A stretch of 64,000 nucleotides of DNA from NCBI GenBank assembly GCA_033060915.1, contig CM065378.1, positions 4,783,501 to 4,847,500 of the forward strand, written 5' to 3'. The DNA comes from Euryodendron excelsum. Its lineage: Eukaryota; Streptophyta; Magnoliopsida; Ericales; Pentaphylacaceae. Under the pieces are notes generated by a model. The model was not told the DNA's origin, ran no database searches, and saw only the letters and a list, made by a program, of their open reading frames with translations. Made by a program: the position numbers and the translations under genes. Of the stretch, positions 34,020 through 46,804 are shown piece after piece; position 1 is the first letter of the stretch; the number at the start of each line of letters is the position of its first letter.

Positions 34020-35308
34020 TTATTCTACATCATGTACATTTCGCAAGTGTTCGACTAGGTTCGCTTGAAGTTTGGAATGAGCCTCTCTATTTCTGATGTG
34101 ATAATGAGTTTGAATAAATTCAAGAAGTTCAGTAGTACATTCATTCAACACCGATGGAGGAGGACTTTCATCGATTACATCATAAAGAAAATCTATTCCT
34201 TTGACATCTTGCTCATCCTCAATAATCATATTACGCAATATTATACATGTCTTCATAATATCTTTAAGTATTTCATGTTTCAAAAAGCGTGCAAGTTCAC
34301 GAACAATTGTAAAACGTGTTTGGAGTACTCCAAATACTTGCTCTATATCATTTCTTGCTGACTCTTGAGTTTTCGCAAGATATGTTTGTTTATTGCCTCT
34401 TGGAGATGGAATTATTTTAACGAATATATACCACTTTGGATATACCATCGGCAAGATACTATCCCATTGTATAGTCATTTTCGTTAATTGAGTAATTAAT
34501 TGGAGGAGCACAACCTTCAACGAGGAGAGAGAAGACATAAGAGAGTTCTAACATGTTAATGTCACTATAAGATCCCGGTAACCTAAAAAAGGCATGTTAT
34601 ATCAATAGATCATATGAAGCCATAGCCTCCAAAATACTTATTGGCTCATGAATGTGACCACTACACATACATTTCTATACCATCGGATAATTCTTCCACT
34701 TCCAATATATACAATAAATGCTCCCCAACATTCTAGGAAACCCATGACTAGTACCCACCGTCAATAATCTAGCAATGTCATTATTGTTTGGTGACCTCAA
34801 ATACTCGTCTAAAAAAATTACAACCATTGCTTTCACAAACTTTTTTACATAGCCCATTGTGGTGCTTTTGTTGATCCTCACGTAATCGTTCATAAAATCA
34901 GTTGGTGCTCCATAAGCAAGCATCCTCATAACAGCTGTCATCTTCTGAAGGAAAGATAAGCCAATAACTCCAAGGGCATCTTTTTTTTTTTTGTGGACAA
35001 AATATGAATCGTAAGCTTTCACCATTGATAAAATACAAAGAAAAAAAGATCAATTCATTCAGAACCTCCTCCTTATTTAGGAGGATATATAGGTGTTTCA
35101 GCAAAATAGTCTAGATAAAGTCGTTCATGACCTTGAACTCAATTATAAAAAAAAAAACTGAATGACTTTCAATAGAATCACGACGTAATCTCAATTGTCT
35201 ATCACTATTGAGTTTCTCTTTTTCTATAGTTGCAATCATTAACATCTCTAATTCTTCATCGGAATAAGAGTCATTAACGCTCATATTGATTATACAATTA
35301 TGAGCCAT
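34020..35308 (-). pseudogene. Harbinger (HARBI1-like) transposase, inactive
   Basis: Frames in order: DEELEMLMIATIEKE near the start, DYFAETPIYPP, then DALGVIGLSFLQKMTAVMRM, MLAYGAPTDFMNDYVRI and SPNNNDIARLLTVG (35025-34675), then GSYSDIN and 34538-34020 with YPKWYIFVKIIPSPRG, ARNDIEQVFGVLQTRF and MKTCIILRNMIIEDEQ. The usual first catalytic Asp in GSIDCMHW-type sequence reads GSIYCIYW here, so it is lost. The Asp of SDIN and the Glu of DIEQVFGVLQ remain. Stops occur after YPMV and after DLLI, with frameshifts between segments. Confidence 0.87.
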
Positions 35309-35842
35309 AAAGAATAATAATAGAAGAATTATTGTGAGAATAAATAGAGGTTGAGAGTTGTGAAAAAAAGAGGGGAAAAAAACCTTATTTATAAATAAGT
35401 ATTGAGAATATGACGATTATAACTTTTGTTTGAAAATATGATTGTTGGGAGAATATGATTGTTATAACTTTTATTTGAAAATATGACCATTATGACTTTT
35501 GAAAATGTGATCGTTTAAATTTTTTAGGCTAAAGATGACCATTGAGAAAATTGAACCATTTTTATTTTTTTATGATGTGACACCTTTAATTAAAAATTAG
35601 ACTACTTTTACTTTTTTTGATGACGTGGCATGTCACATAATCATGCTAATCACTACTAAAATGATGACAAGGCATGCCATCTGACATTATTCTTTTAAAA
35701 ATATGAAAGTTGATTAGACTAACTAGCTAAAATAAAAAATAGGATTGGAGTTGTTCTAAAAAAAGTGGCTCGTTAAAATAGAAAGTGTAATATTTTATAA
35801 TATTTTAGCTAGCTAAAATATAGAGTTGTGTTAGAGTTGTTC

Positions 35843-36620
35843 TTGGAATACCATATAATTATTCTATAGGCTTGAAACACCACATTAGCATAATGACATA
35901 GTATACCGAAACTGTCAAATATATGATGATATCAAATATAGAAACAGTTTAATAAATAAATATTTAAAAATATTAGAGTACAAAAATTATATAATATAGA
36001 CACTTTAAGTTTTATGAATTTTGATTATTGAAGCTCTCCTGCTCTTGCTTTTGCACAACAAATTGATTATCTAGGTATCATAATAAGTAACGACTGGACC
36101 AGGACACTTCTGGAGTCGGCTAACGATAAGATACTAATAATAATAAGAAGAAGAATAAAAAATAAAAATAATAAATTACAACATTATACTAAAATACCTG
36201 CACACAAAAACAACAAACAAAAATAATGTTAGGCATGTTAGTAACAATGTTAGAGTAACCTTAGTGAGCAGCGCCGACATAAATAGGCGGTGAATAAGCT
36301 CGAAATAAGGTTATCCACGATAATATATATATATATAAAGCTATATGGTTACCACATTGAGTGACGCCAATCTAAATTGGCGGTGAATTAACTCGAAAGG
36401 TAAATCACAAAGAAAAAGAAAAAAAGTTGAAATAAAATGCAAAAAATAAAATGTTAGAATGGTAACCAATGTTGGTTATTCACTAAATAAAAGAAAATGT
36501 TAAATAATTAGTAAGTTAGGTGAGTTAGATGGATTAGATAAAAAATAAAAACAGAAAATATGGTAACCAACTTGACTGGCTTCGTTCAGCAATAGACGAG
36601 TATGCTGACCAAAGAGGTTA
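35843..36620 (-). mobile_element. Internal (leader) region of an Athila/Tat-like element, left part
   Basis: Sequence left of the Tekay-like LTR joins that at 57099-57189 once that LTR is removed, so it belongs to the element whose LTR is 57190-58458. It contains imperfect repeats of about 100 bp with GGCGGTGAATAAGCTCGAAA (36288) and GGCGGTGAATTAACTCGAAA (36379). No coding domain is present. The left border toward the Harbinger element is not defined. Confidence 0.45.
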
Positions 36621-39439
36621 TGTGAGATCCTAATCTTATAATTCCATAATTCATTATATTTATTGCATATTTAATTATGATATGTGCATGACACCCTGAG
36701 ATTTTGTGATGACTTTAGAATTATTTATCACGAGACTCATGATAATTTTACTAAAGGGAGTGTAGTGCGGTTAGGGAATTCCATGTGGAAGGAATGGTTT
36801 GTTAAGATATAATTAGTTCAAGCAAGGCAATAGGAATAGGAATAAGTGGTGCAGTTATTGGTCGGTTAAGGAAGCAATTGAATATATAAGTAAGAAAAAA
36901 ATAATATTAGAATACATAGTCATGATCTTCTCCATTAGAGTCATCTATTAAGATGCATATACGTGTGGGGAAGTAGATTTGCACCAACACGTGGTCATCC
37001 ATGCGTATAACACCACGTAGCATAAGGTGTCATCAAAAAATTGAACTCATTACTTGCATTACCAAGCCATCTTATTCGTAAAGAAAAAAAAGACAAAAAG
37101 AAGGAAGATTGGAAGGCCATTCGGCAAGGAAAAAGATAAGAGAGAAAGAGAGGCAAAGATCAAATTCTTCACCCAAGGTAATTGATATCTTTTCAATTGT
37201 CAAGCTCTTGGTCTTGCATATATGTAGATTTAAGCTGGAATAGGAGATTAGAAACTGTCTTGAAATAGTGGAGCTTCAACCATGGCTGCTGCCAAGAATC
37301 TGGGCAAGAGCAGCCACTGTGAATCTTGTTTTCAAAATCTTAACAATGTCTGATCTAAATTCTGAGACCATTTTTGGAAAGAGCACGAACATCCCTTCAC
37401 TTAAGGCTTAAAGTTTGTGTAGTTTGGTTAAGAATTGAGAGAGAAAACTCTATCCAAATTTGAAAGAGTTTCTGTTGCGAATATTTGTAGAAAACAGCCA
37501 CTTTAAAGGCTGTTTGGCCTATTTAAACATCTTATTCCGATTTGAATTTTTGTACATTTGAACTTTGCAATCGTAGAAAAATTTGGACTTTGATTTTAAC
37601 AAAAAATGTTTGATATTCGAATTATGGTGATTTTTCAAAGTTAAGTTGCCACTACAGAATTCTGATGCCCAGATTTGCAACCTCTAGTTTGACAGAGCAT
37701 TCGGCCAAGTTAGAGTAGCTCAAAAATTATAAAAGTTTTACTGTGTCTAGGAGAAAGGTTGATGATAATCTGTACCAAATTTCAGGTCATTTAGATGTCG
37801 TTTACCTATGCTACTAATTTATCAAAAATAAACCATCGGCTGTTGACTTCTTGTTTCTACAGCATCGCCTTGGTTTAAAAAATACCAAATAAATACTTAG
37901 GCATGTTCAAAAAATGTAAAATTTGCTTTAGATACTCTTTAAGATGTCTATTTTGTGTTCCTAAAGTTTTGAAATTTTTGGGTATAAACTCACGAAGTTA
38001 TGTCCAGATTATGAAGCCTGTGTCAGTTTTGACAGATCAGAGGATTTAGTGTATTTTGGTACATTCAGCTATTGCATTACATTGAGAGTTTAATTGAAGT
38101 TATCATAAGTATTTCTAATATGTCATTTCAGTTTTATAACTTGTTTGGGGTGTATATATTATATTGATTATTATTGTTGAATTATATATTGAAATTCCTA
38201 AACTAACATGATTGAGGTGATAGGAGCTCATAAAAGACAAGAGCCATCAACATCGACCAAGGACTAACCATACAGTGGTGTGAGTGTGGTGACAGGTGAG
38301 ATTTATGATAATCTTATTCATATTGAATTGCTTGTCTTTGATATGATTGGTGTTGGTGATTGTATATATGCGGTAATATTAATGATGGTATATTTGAGGT
38401 TATATATGAGGTGGAGGTGGCATTGCATACATTCATCTTGTGTGCCTTGCATTGTATTACATAGAGGAAGGTTTTGCTGATGTGGTGCTAACCCAAGGTT
38501 TAACTATAAGCACCTTATTTTTACCCGCTTGGCAATTTTCGGTTTGACCAAACTTACATTTAAATCGACACAGACACATTCAAGTCAAAACTAGCTTTCT
38601 AGACTCAATCTAATCAATCAATCGCTTTGTGGGCCCGTTTGGCCCAACAGAGGCAAAATTACCAAAATGCCCTTGTGACATTGTTTGGTCCTATTCTAGT
38701 TGGCATGTCTTCCTAGAGACGGTAAGTCTTCTTTTCAATCTCAAATCCAATTCTAATTCAAATCAAATCCAACATGCCTTTTGAGAAATTTGATCCCTTA
38801 AGCAGTAAGACCATCCAGTTTGGCACGTTTTTTGAGAAAACTCTTCAAAATGGTAAGTCCCTTCAAACCCATCGACCGAGACGGAACCCAAGTCTCCGAG
38901 ATGGTAGAACAGCCCACCTTTGGCGCCGCTAGCAAACGATAAGTCCGCATAGCAGCTTCTCGAGATCAGGCAGTCTTCGGAATGAATGTGCATCATCAGA
39001 GTGGCGGAAACACCCGCAAATAGGTCGACATTAAGAATTGCCAACAAACCCCCTATGTTACAGGACCGAATTTGCCTTTTAGCCGTGACACGTTTACCAA
39101 AGAACGAGATACCTTTGAAAACCAACTCGTTACAAATTGTTAGAGTGACGGAAACACTTAAAACCTGGGTCAACACCAGTGCTTGCTAGCCCACTCCGGT
39201 GAAAATGACCAAATTACCCCTTGGGCCTTTTCCAGCGTGTAAGCACCCCATTTTTGACCGCTCGGCAGTCTACATTCCGTCCAGACTTGTTTTCAAGTCA
39301 TTGTGGGCATATTCCAATCGAAACCAATTCTCTAGGTCCAAATCCTGTCTGTCCATCGCTTCGCGGGCCTGTCAGGCCCAAATAGAGGCAAATGACCAAA
39401 ATGCCCTTAGGGGCATTGTTTCTTTCCTTTCTGATTCCA

Positions 39440-39965
39440 ATCCCTCTCTCGAGACAGTTTTTTCCTCGAGACGGTTTCAATCCAGGTACATCTCTTCGGA
39501 GACGGTAAGACCCCTTTCCATCCCTCTCTCGAGACAGTTTATTCCTTGAGACAGTTCCAATCCAGGCGCGTCTCTTCGGAGACGGTAAGACCCCTTTCAA
39601 ATCCCACTCTCGAGACAGTTTATTCGTCGAGACGGTTCCAATCCAGGCACGTCTCTTCGGATACGGTAAGACCCCTTTCCATCCCACTCTCGAGACAGTT
39701 TATTCCTCGAGACGGTTCCAATTCAGGCACGTCTCTTCAGAGACGGTAAGACCCCTTTCTAATCCCACTCTCGAGACAGTTTACTCCTCTAGATGGTTTC
39801 AATCCAGGCACGTCTCTTCAGAGACGATAAGTCCCCTTTCCCACTCTCGAGACAGTTTATTCCTCGAGACGGTTCTAATTCAGGCATGTCTCCTCGGAGA
39901 CGGTAAGACCCCCTTCCAATCCCTCTCTCGAGACAGTTTATTCCTCGAGACGGTGCAAGTAGCGA
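39440..39965 (+). repeat. Array of ~80-bp units with UUCG-type hairpins
   Basis: About six units of 80-81 bp, each with TCTCGAGACAGTTTATTCCT, CTCGAGACGGTT, and CGTCTCTTCGGAGACGG (clean form at 39569-39584). The last forms a 6-bp stem closing a TTCG loop with a C-G pair. Some units have a stem mismatch (ATACGG near 39661, TTCAGAGACG near 39732). Confidence 0.87.
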
Positions 39966-40908
39966 AACTACTCATAAAACTGTTAGAGTAGCGGAAATAC
40001 TCACAAATAGGTCGATATAGGGAATTGCCAACAAACCCCTGTGTCACGATAACCGCCGTTAGAGTGGCGGAAACACTCAAAACCCAGGTTAACACCAGTG
40101 TCTGTTAACCCACTTTGGTGAAAAATGACAAAACTGCCCTTTGGACCTTTTCCGAGACTTTCCGGTCAAGATGACCATTTTGCCCCTAGGCATCCGAATG
40201 CCCCGGGAACCACACCGGCTCGGGGTATCAAACCGGTAGCCCTCTGAGATTGCTTTTTATAGTACTCTCAATCTTCCTTTATCTTTCCGGATCATTCCGA
40301 GTCAGTTCTGGCCAACCCGGTACAAAATGACCGTTTTGCCCCTAGTGGGCCGTTTTTCTTTTTCGACCACACCAGCTCTGGGTATCAAACCGGTAACCTC
40401 CTGAGATTACTTTTTATAGTGTTCTCAACCTCCTTGTACCTTTCCGGATCATTCCGAGTCAGTTCCGGCCAACCCGGTGCAAAATGATCGTTTTGCTCCT
40501 GGTGGGCCGGTCTCCTTTTCCGACCCCGCTGGCTCTGGAAATCAAACCGGCAACCTCTGGGAACATTCTGAATAATGTTTTCAGATCCCAAGTCTTCTTC
40601 CGGGACAGACCGAGTTTGTCTTGGCAGTTTCCCGGTCCGATTGACCGTTTTGCCCCTAAAGGCCCGGTCAACCCTTCTGACCCATCTTATCCTCATTTCT
40701 CAAGTCAAATACCTCCAGGACACTATTTTAAGTGTTCCTGCTCCTTTCCGGACTTCCGGGTCATTCCCGGCTCCTTCAAATCATTCCCGAACTTTCCGGA
40801 GTCACTCCTAGTGAAGCCAGGCTAAAAATTACATGGTAGTCACTAGTACAGGCGCCCAAATCTAGTCAAAGATACGTTACTTGTCGACCTTAATTGTTTT
40901 CTAAATGG

Positions 40909-41031
40909 CTGGTGCCACTAGTAGTGGCGCCAAGCCAAAAAATGGGTTGGCGCCACTTCTAGTGGCGTTAGTGTAGAATTTGGCCTGGCGCCACTGTAAC
41001 AGGCGCCAGTGTTGTCCAACCTCTATAAATA
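40909..41031 (+). promoter_or_regulatory. GGCGCC palindromes and TATA box, LTR copy 3
   Basis: Three palindromes (GGTGCCACTAGTAGTGGCGC, GGCGCCACTTCTAGTGGCGT, GGCGCCACTGTAACAGGCGC) precede TATAAATA at 41024-41031, in the same order and spacing as in copy 2. Confidence 0.72.
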
Positions 41032-44000
41032 CAGAGCCTCTTCCAACGTTTAAAGGGTCTGCAAACTTAACCTAAAAATCATATACTTCGATATATAGAG
41101 CTCGAACACCTCCAAAACCCTAGTTTCCTTAGGTTTCCCAAACCCTAGCCACCTTACACTAATCCCTAGCCTCATATACACTCCTATACATCCCCATACA
41201 CTCATACACTAGCCTTCAACCATCCTTTAAAGACTTGAAGAGCTGCCATCTAAAGCTTGAAGACAACTCTTGAAGACTGAAGGTGAAGATCAAGACGAAG
41301 ACCGAAGACCGAAGACCGAAGACAGCACGACGCACAAAATAAACAAGACATACGGTAGGCTCCCTATTTAAATTTCCGCACTTCCCCCCTCTCTCTTCTC
41401 TCTCCTAACCCACTTGGGTTTTCTCTATTTTAATTCCCCCATCTCTTTCCCCCCCTTTCTTTGCATGCTTGAAATAAGGGAATTCCCGGTCCATGTGTAG
41501 GATTGGGCTATTGGAGAGTCACCGTGTCGGGGGTTTTCTTCTAGTCTAACCAAAGACCACGTGGGTTCGGCCCCCTTAATTATGTGGTGAAGCCTTAGCC
41601 TTGTATGTTCACGACCCTAAAATTGCATTATGCATATCATGATCTTGCATCTTCCAAAAACCGTTTTCAAAGTCGTTTTCAAAATCGTTTTCAAACTTGT
41701 TTTCAAAATTGCATCAAAATCTTTTTTTCAAAAACTTGTTTTCAAAACCACAATTCTAGGGTGATTCTAGCCTTTCCATGGCTAGGGTTGCTTTAGGAAA
41801 GTGTTACATTAAAAGTGACCTTTTTGGTCTATATTTTCAAACCTTATTGTTTTCAAAACCACTTTCTTAAAGTGGTTCTAGCCCTCTTATGACTAGAATC
41901 GCTTTAGGAAAGTGAGACGTTTTCATACTTGCCAAAAAAAACTCTCTCTTCAAAAATCTTCTCCTAAAAATTCCTTTTTCAACATACTTTCCTAAAGCTC
42001 TCCTCTTCAAAGTTGTTTTCAAAAACTCCTTCTAAAATCTATTTTTCAAAATCTCCTTTTTCAACTCCTTTCCAAAATCCTCTTCCCAAAATCCACTTTC
42101 TAAAAACGCTCCCTAAAAATCTTTCTAAAAACCCTCTTCCAAAATCTCCATTCTACAAATTCCCCTCTACGATTTTCCTTCTAAAATCTTCGTTTCTAAA
42201 AACACACTTTCCAAAAACTCCTTCTCTTTAAACTCTTTTTTCAAAAACTCTATTTTCAAATTCACTTTCCAAAAACTCCTCCCTAGGATTTTCTTTCTAA
42301 AATCTTCATTTCCAAAAACGTGCTTTCCAAAAACTCTTTCCTTAGTGCCCAAGTCAAGCCCTAGAACCCACAACTAGGAAACCCAAACTTTCTTTCCAAA
42401 AATATGGTTTTCAAACTTTGCCCCAAACCTAAGTTTCCAAAACCTCTTGTTTTCTACATCAAAACTATACATGTTTCCAAAACCTGTCTTATACGTCGAA
42501 ACTATAGTTTTCCAAATCATGGGTTTCTAGAATCACCCTTTTCAAATCCTGGCCAAATCCTACCTTCCCTTTAGGAAACCAAATCCAATCTTCCCGTTTA
42601 GGAAACTAGATTCAATCCTCCGTTTTTGGAAACAAAATCAAACCTTTCCTTTTAGAAACTTCAAATCTTTCCTAAATTCAAATCCTTCCTAAACTTTCAC
42701 TTTCCTAAACCTTAAGTTTCCGAAACTTGAACATAAAAATCTTCCCTAAATTTTAAAACTCAACTTTCAAATATTTCCTAATTCAACCCTTTCTTAATTC
42801 TACCCTCTTTTCAAATCTTAACTTTTCAAACATTTCCTAAATTCAAACCTTTCCTAATTTCAAGATTTTCTAAAATTCAAACTCTAAAACTTTCTAAATC
42901 TTAAACTTTCCTTTTTCAAACCTTTCCAAATTTTAAACTTTCCACTTTTCAAAACTTCCCTTTTTCAAAACATTCCAAAATTCAAAACTTTCTTAACTTG
43001 AAACTTTCCAAATTCTAAACCTTTCTTAAACTAAACTTTCTTAATTTAAAATATTTCTAAACTCAACACTTTCTTATTTCAAAACCTTTCTTGAAGCGAA
43101 ACTTTCTTAATTTCAAAACTTTCCTAATTTGGGAACTTTCCTAATCTGAAAACCTTTCCTTTTTCGAAAACTTTCTAAACTCAAAACTTTCCAATTTCAA
43201 AACTTTCCTAAACCTAAAACTTTCCTAATTCAAAACTTTCTTAATTTCGAAACTTTCCAAAAATGACACTTTCCTAAATCGAACCTTTCCTAATTCAAAC
43301 ATTTCCTAAATCTAATCTTCTCTAATTTCCTAGACCTTCCAAGTCAAGTCAAATCTTTCCTAAGTCTCTTCTCTTTCCTAAGTTTAAGTTTCTTAAACCT
43401 TCATCTTTCTAAAGGAAGTCCAAATCTATCTCTTCAAATCAAGGTCCAATATTCTCAATTCCAATTTCCAATCTCCTCTTCTAATCTCAAATCAAATCCA
43501 ATTTTCAATTCAATCTCTTTCTTCCAATCCAATCTCTCTCATCAAATCAATCTCTTTTCAATCGAACGCCGGTCCGAACTACGACTGATATGATTCTCCC
43601 AAAGGGATACGTAAACAACCTTCATAGGTGCGGTCATAACACTTTTCAAACTTTCAATTCCACCCTCATGGGTGCGGTTTCCAAAATCTTTTTAAATCTC
43701 AAATTCCAATCTATTTTCAAACTTCCAATTTCAAAATTTCTATTTTCAATTTTCAAACTTTCCAATTTCAATTCCATCTCTTCAAATCTATTTTCAAATC
43801 AAATCAATCTCTTTCCAAATCTATTTTTCAATTATCTTCTATTACACTTGCATATCATGCATCATGTTAGTTTTCAAGTATTGTTTTTCTAAAATGGATA
43901 GGATTGAATTATAGTTAGTTAAAGACTCTCATAGGTGAATCTAGGGTAAATTGACATGTAGGTACCGAAAGGGCGGGGTGGGGTGATAGCTTAATGCGTC

Positions 44001-45107
44001 TTCCCTACACGTAACCAACCTCCGAACCTAGATCACTAATTCCGAAGACCAAAAGGAGTTATTTTTCAAAAAGGGCTAAATGTTTTCCAAAGGTTGCCAA
44101 ACAACCTGTTTTCCTAAAAACTCTCTCTTGAGGAGATATTTTCAAAATCGTTTTCCAAAAACCCTAAGCGTAGTCTTCGGATTATTCTTAGTTTTTTTTT
44201 TTTTAGGTGACCTAACTCACCTTAATCAAGTTAGGTGGCGACTTCAAATTTTTCTCAAAAGCCCTTTATTCAAATCAAATTTTCAATTTAAACCTAGTCA
44301 CACTCATTCTTTTAGAAGGGTGAGTTCTAACGAGAGAGTACAGCATTTTTCCTGCTTGTGTGAGTATTCCTCTGGTCGCAACACAGCGCACTTCTCGAGA
44401 AAGTACCTAAGTTTTCAGAGCAATAAGTCCACCTTTCTAAGATCATCCTAAAGACAATCCGTCATGTTTAAGTACCTTCCAGTCGGTTTAGGACCAATTT
44501 CGAGACCATTCGATCAAAATGACCATTTTACCCCTAGGCATCTAAACTCCTCTGGGAACCACATCGGCTCTAGGTATCAAATCGGTTACCCTTCAAGGAT
44601 GCTTTTAATAGTATTCTCAACCTTCTAGCACCTTTCTAGAACATTCTAAGTCCATTCCGGCAAACCTGGTACAAAATAATCGTTTTGCCCCTAGTGGGCT
44701 GGTTACCTTTTTCAACCACACCGGCTCTGGGTATCAAACTGACAATCCCTCGAAACACTTTAGATAGTGTTTCCAACCTTCAAGTCCTCTCATGAGTCAT
44801 TCCAAGTCTATTCTGGTGGTTTTTTTTATCTAGTTGACCGTTTTGCCCTTAATACCTCGGTCGACTATCCCGACACTGTTTTTCAAACCCGTTACCCTCG
44901 GGACACTATTTCATAGGTTTCTACCTATTTCCAGCCTTCTGGACCATTCTCGACCTTTCAAAACATTCTCGAACCTTCCGGAGTCACTCATAGTGAAGCC
45001 AAACCAAAAATTGCATAGTAGTCACTAATATAGGCTCCCAAATCTCTTGCCTTGCGTATCAAGTGTCGAAAGATACGTTTCTTGCCAACCTTAAAACTTT
45101 CCTAAGT

Positions 45108-45232
45108 CACTGGCACCCCCAACGGTGGCGCCAAGCCAAAGATTGGCCTGAAGCCACTCCTAGTGGTGCCAGAAGGAAATTTAACCTAGCGTCACTGCAA
45201 CAGGCGCCAGGTCAGTCTTATATCTATAAATA
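45108..45232 (+). promoter_or_regulatory. GGCGCC-type palindromes and TATA box, LTR copy 4
   Basis: Decayed palindromes (GAAGCCACTCCTAGTGGTGC; GCGTCACTGCAACAGGCGCC) are followed by TATAAATA at 45225-45232. Confidence 0.6.
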
Positions 45233-45421
45233 CAGAGCCTCTCATTGCGTGAAAAAGGTCCACAAACTTAGTCCAGAAACTCTGCTTTTCAAATTACAGA
45301 GCTTGAAGTCTTTCAAAACCTTAGCTCTTTTTAGGCTTTCCAAACCTTAGCCTCCATACACTTAACCCAACACTTGTACACACTCTATACACTCATATAC
45401 AAGCCTCCAAAGCCTCCATTG

Positions 45422-45700
45422 AATATTTAAGGTACTGCAACTTGGAAGCTCTCAAGGATAAAGCAAAGCAAAGCAAATAAAGCAAGCAAAACAAGAAGAA
45501 AACAAGGTAGGCTCTCGCTTTATGTTTATGTACTTTCCCCCTCTCTTCTTCCTCCTAACCCACTTGGATTTTCTTCTATTTTAATCCCCTATATTCTTTC
45601 CCCCTTTCTTGGATGCTTGAAACAAGGGTTTCCTTGATTCATGTGTAGGAAGGATAATTGAAAGTCACCGTGTCAAGAGCTTTCTTCTAATTCAACCTTA
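45422..45700 (+). repeat. 279-bp direct duplication, left copy
   Basis: Starts AATATTTAAGGTACTGCAAC and matches 46805-47083 with about two differences (GATAATTG/GATGATTG, CTAATTC/CTACTTC). The segment is the normal LTR region just after the promoter. It directly abuts the foreign insert at 45701. Confidence 0.9.
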
Positions 45701-46804
45701 ACCCAAGTAGGCAAACCCAAGAGGGGGGGTGAATTGGGTTTTATGATTTTTATAACAAACAATACAACTAAAAACAATTTAAGTTATGTAGCAATGAGCA
45801 ATCAAACTAATAACCCAAGCAAACAAATAATATAATACACTGCAAGCAAGTATTGTAAGCAATGAACAACACCAGATTTTTATAGAGGTTCGGCCAAAGT
45901 CCACTCCTCCTCATCCTCTGAAATTCCACTATGTAAACTTTTTAACCTAGCGTTTTTTCTCCAACTGCAACAAGCTCTTGAGATTTTGTCCAAGTCTTCT
46001 CTCAAACTTACGAGTGATTTTGTCCAAGCTTCACTCAAACTTTACAAGTGTTTTTTTCCCAAGCTACACCCAAACTCATAATGCAAGAACACTCAAACTC
46101 ACAAAGAAAGTGAAGGTCAGGAGCAAACACCCAAACTCACAAGTTTACAAACCAAACCTAATAGATGAAGGTTACAATGAATAACTCTCTCTCAAAGAGT
46201 GGATAAACAAATTTTCAGCTCACTCAAAGCTCATGTTCTTCTTGTTCTTCATCATCATATATGTGTTGGGGATCTTGTATATATAGCCTTGAGTTGATTA
46301 TAGCCGTTGGAGATGGATGGAAGACCATTTGATTAGCCGTTACCTTAAATGAGTCGACTCTTTTGCTGCAGGGGTCGACTCTTTTTGTGTTGCCAGCAGA
46401 TTTTTGAAGGTTCTGCCCAAATGAGTCGACTCTTCGCGACTCTTTTTCTAAAACTGCACAATCAACTCTCTGTTGGAATGAGTCGACTCTTTTATGCTAG
46501 GGGTCGACTCTTTTGATGTTCCACCAGAATTTTCAGCCTCTGTTCGAATGAGACTCTTTTGCTGAGGGGTGACTCTTTTTAGTAACTTTACTTCTTCAAT
46601 CTTCCAATATTCAAGCTCTCATCCAAATAAGGTTTCTAAGGCTTGAAAAGACTACTTCAAGGCTTTCCAAACCTTCAAGCCTCCATACATCTTCAACTCC
46701 AATAACACTTCTTCAATCAACACTCTAACTAACAAAATCATAGCTTACAAGATCCTCCAATTGAATGCTTATTGAACATCTTCAATCTCCTTGATCTTCA
46801 TCAA
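45701..46804 (-). mobile_element. Sirevirus/copia-LTR-like fragment (1.1 kb)
   Basis: Foreign to the giant LTR. Its left end, read on the minus strand, has TTCACCCCCCCTCTTGGGTT, the pattern seen near the 3' end of many Sirevirus (copia) LTRs, and CCGAACCTCTATAAAAATC. It carries GAGTCGACTC-type repeats (46353-46570). The minus strand would start TGATGAAG at 46803. No terminal CA or short target duplication was found, so it may be a partial LTR. Confidence 0.5.
46353..46575. repeat. GTCGACTCTTTT repeats
   Basis: GAGTCGACTCTTTT and GGGTCGACTCTTTT alternate about eight times, some decayed (GAGACTCTTTTGCTG), with spacer text such as TTGCTGCAGG. GAGTCGACTC is itself a palindrome. Confidence 0.8.

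Larger units (their letters stand above)
31459..35842. mobile_element. PIF/Harbinger element, decayed
   Basis: Holds both genes typical of the superfamily in convergent order: SANT/Myb-type ORF1 on plus (32908-33823) and DDE transposase on minus (35308-34020). Proposed ends AGAGCAATTATAAACAGCTC and, inverted, AGAACAACTCTAACACAACT resemble Harbinger ends, but no clean 3-bp duplication was found, so the borders are tentative. 31459-32907 is non-coding; its part from about 32098 has a homologous copy at 58459. Confidence 0.6.
39238..44383 (+). mobile_element. Giant solo LTR, copy 3 (5.15 kb)
   Basis: Starts TGTAAGCACCCC and ends GTCGCAACA, with a perfect duplication CAGCG (39233-39237, 44384-44388). 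It is nested inside copy 4, in the same orientation and at a different internal position. It has the longest 80-bp hairpin array (39440-39965), phased TTTTGCCCC repeats (40178, 40333, 40490, 40650), palindromes (40909-41010), TATAAATA (41024-41031), AATAAA (41338-41343) and a G-poor tract (about 41640-43560). Confidence 0.9.

Noticed and set aside
38280..38480. A 66-codon plus-strand frame
   Set aside because: Lies in the Tekay-like LTR, has no family resemblance and low-complexity Leu/Met/Tyr composition.
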